In this document: positions 12,843 to 13,103 of the stretch, one piece after another | Layout: every line of letters starts with the position of its first letter | Numbering within the stretch: position 1 is the stretch's first letter | Origin: Vulcanimicrobiota bacterium | Lineage (GTDB): Bacteria > Vulcanimicrobiota > Vulcanimicrobiia > Vulcanimicrobiales > Vulcanimicrobiaceae | Assembly (NCBI GenBank): GCA_014304965.1 | Contig: JACRTZ010000189.1 | Coordinates: 1 to 13,103 of the forward strand | Direction of reading: 5' to 3' | DNA: 13,103 nt | The notes under the pieces: model-generated | Databases searched by the model: none | The model's input: only the letters and a program-made list of their open reading frames with translations | Told to the model about the DNA's origin: nothing | Program-made: the position numbers and the translations under genes

Positions 12843-13103
12843 ATGCTTCGATTGACGATGAGAGCGATCGCGCTTACATGTTTAGCGCTTGCTTGCAGTG
12901 TACCGCTTTCCGCGAGCCCGCGCTCGCTCCGAGGCATGCTCTTCGTTGTGGATCCCGGGCACGGCGTGCGCTACCCGAGCGGCGCTCCGCTCAACGTCGG
13001 GGCTGTGGGGCCCGGCGGCATCGAAGAATCGAAGCTGACGCTCGCCATCGCCGAGGATCTGGCGGCGGAGTTGCGCGGTGCCGGCGCGCGGGTCGTGCTG
13101 ACG
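12843..13103 (+). CDS. N-acetylmuramoyl-L-alanine amidase (Amidase_3), N-terminal part
   Basis: This frame runs off the right edge after 87 codons. It starts with an export signal (MLRLTMRAIALTCLALAC..., cleavage likely near SAS-P at about residue 25). After it comes FVVDPGHGVR, with the zinc His of the Amidase_3 fold, and GPGGIEESKLTLAIAEDL, with the second zinc ligand Glu and the family helix, ending in GARVVLT. Such enzymes cut the amide bond between N-acetylmuramic acid and L-alanine of peptidoglycan, in the periplasm or cell wall. The ATG at 12843 is divergent from the serine hydrolase, whose furthest upstream start directly abuts it. Confidence 0.85.
   Translation, partial: MLRLTMRAIALTCLALACSVPLSASPRSLRGMLFVVDPGHGVRYPSGAPLNVGAVGPGGIEESKLTLAIAEDLAAELRGAGARVVLT

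Noticed and set aside
1..13103. CRISPR array, prophage, toxin-antitoxin or defence island
   Set aside because: No regularly spaced repeats, phage structural genes, or toxin/antitoxin or restriction pairs were seen. The NYN and GIY-YIG proteins alone do not make such a system.

Overview
This window reads as ordinary chromosome from a high-GC bacterium. It is densely packed with housekeeping and envelope genes on both strands, often with gene ends that abut or overlap by a few bases. There are no phage, plasmid, CRISPR or toxin-antitoxin genes. The gene mix (FolE2, Ste24-type M48 protease, DUF1858-Mrp fusion, DprA, HemL-like aminotransferase, NYN protein, RsbW-like kinase, Glu166-less class A serine hydrolase) and weak Shine-Dalgarno sequences would suit a little-studied phylum such as Ca. 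Eremiobacterota (WPS-2). That placement is an impression, not something shown here. Five genes end in TAG, so the standard code applies.

Layout. 1-405: the 3' part of a folE2-like gene (GTP cyclohydrolase) with an in-frame TAG. 421-1596 (-): Ste24-type membrane metalloprotease, divergent from 1614-3110 (+), a YtcJ-type amidohydrolase. 3168-3241: tRNA-Val(GAC). 3242-3507: a non-coding stretch with two strong inverted repeats and a textbook sigma70 promoter. 3511-4032 (+): a small secreted protein of unknown function. 4040-5128 (-): a DUF1858-Mrp fusion whose usual CxxC is missing. 5164-7363 (+): a tight run of a 32-residue membrane peptide, DprA and a HemL-like aminotransferase. 7364-7536: a 173-bp MITE-like element with 23-bp terminal inverted repeats, flanked by CTAG on both sides. 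7537-9635 (-): NYN nuclease-like protein and secreted M28 peptidase, coupled by TGATG. 9693-10583 (+): YkgJ-type cysteine-cluster protein. 10580-11002 (-): RsbW/SpoIIAB-like ATPase. 11001-11873 (+): a GIY-YIG domain in frame with a cyclophilin. 11922-12842 (-): class A beta-lactamase-like serine hydrolase. 12843-end (+): start of an N-acetylmuramoyl-L-alanine amidase.

Few neighbours form an obvious pathway. The right end (serine hydrolase plus cell-wall amidase, divergent) looks envelope-related. Folate (folE2) and tetrapyrrole (hemL) synthesis and Fe-S cluster handling (Mrp) are single genes.

I do not see a clear new multi-gene system. The most interesting points are the MITE inserted exactly in the shared CTAG stop of two convergent genes, the relocated CxxC in the Mrp fusion, the GIY-YIG/cyclophilin frame with an internal ribosome site, the interrupted folE2, and the structured promoter region after the tRNA.
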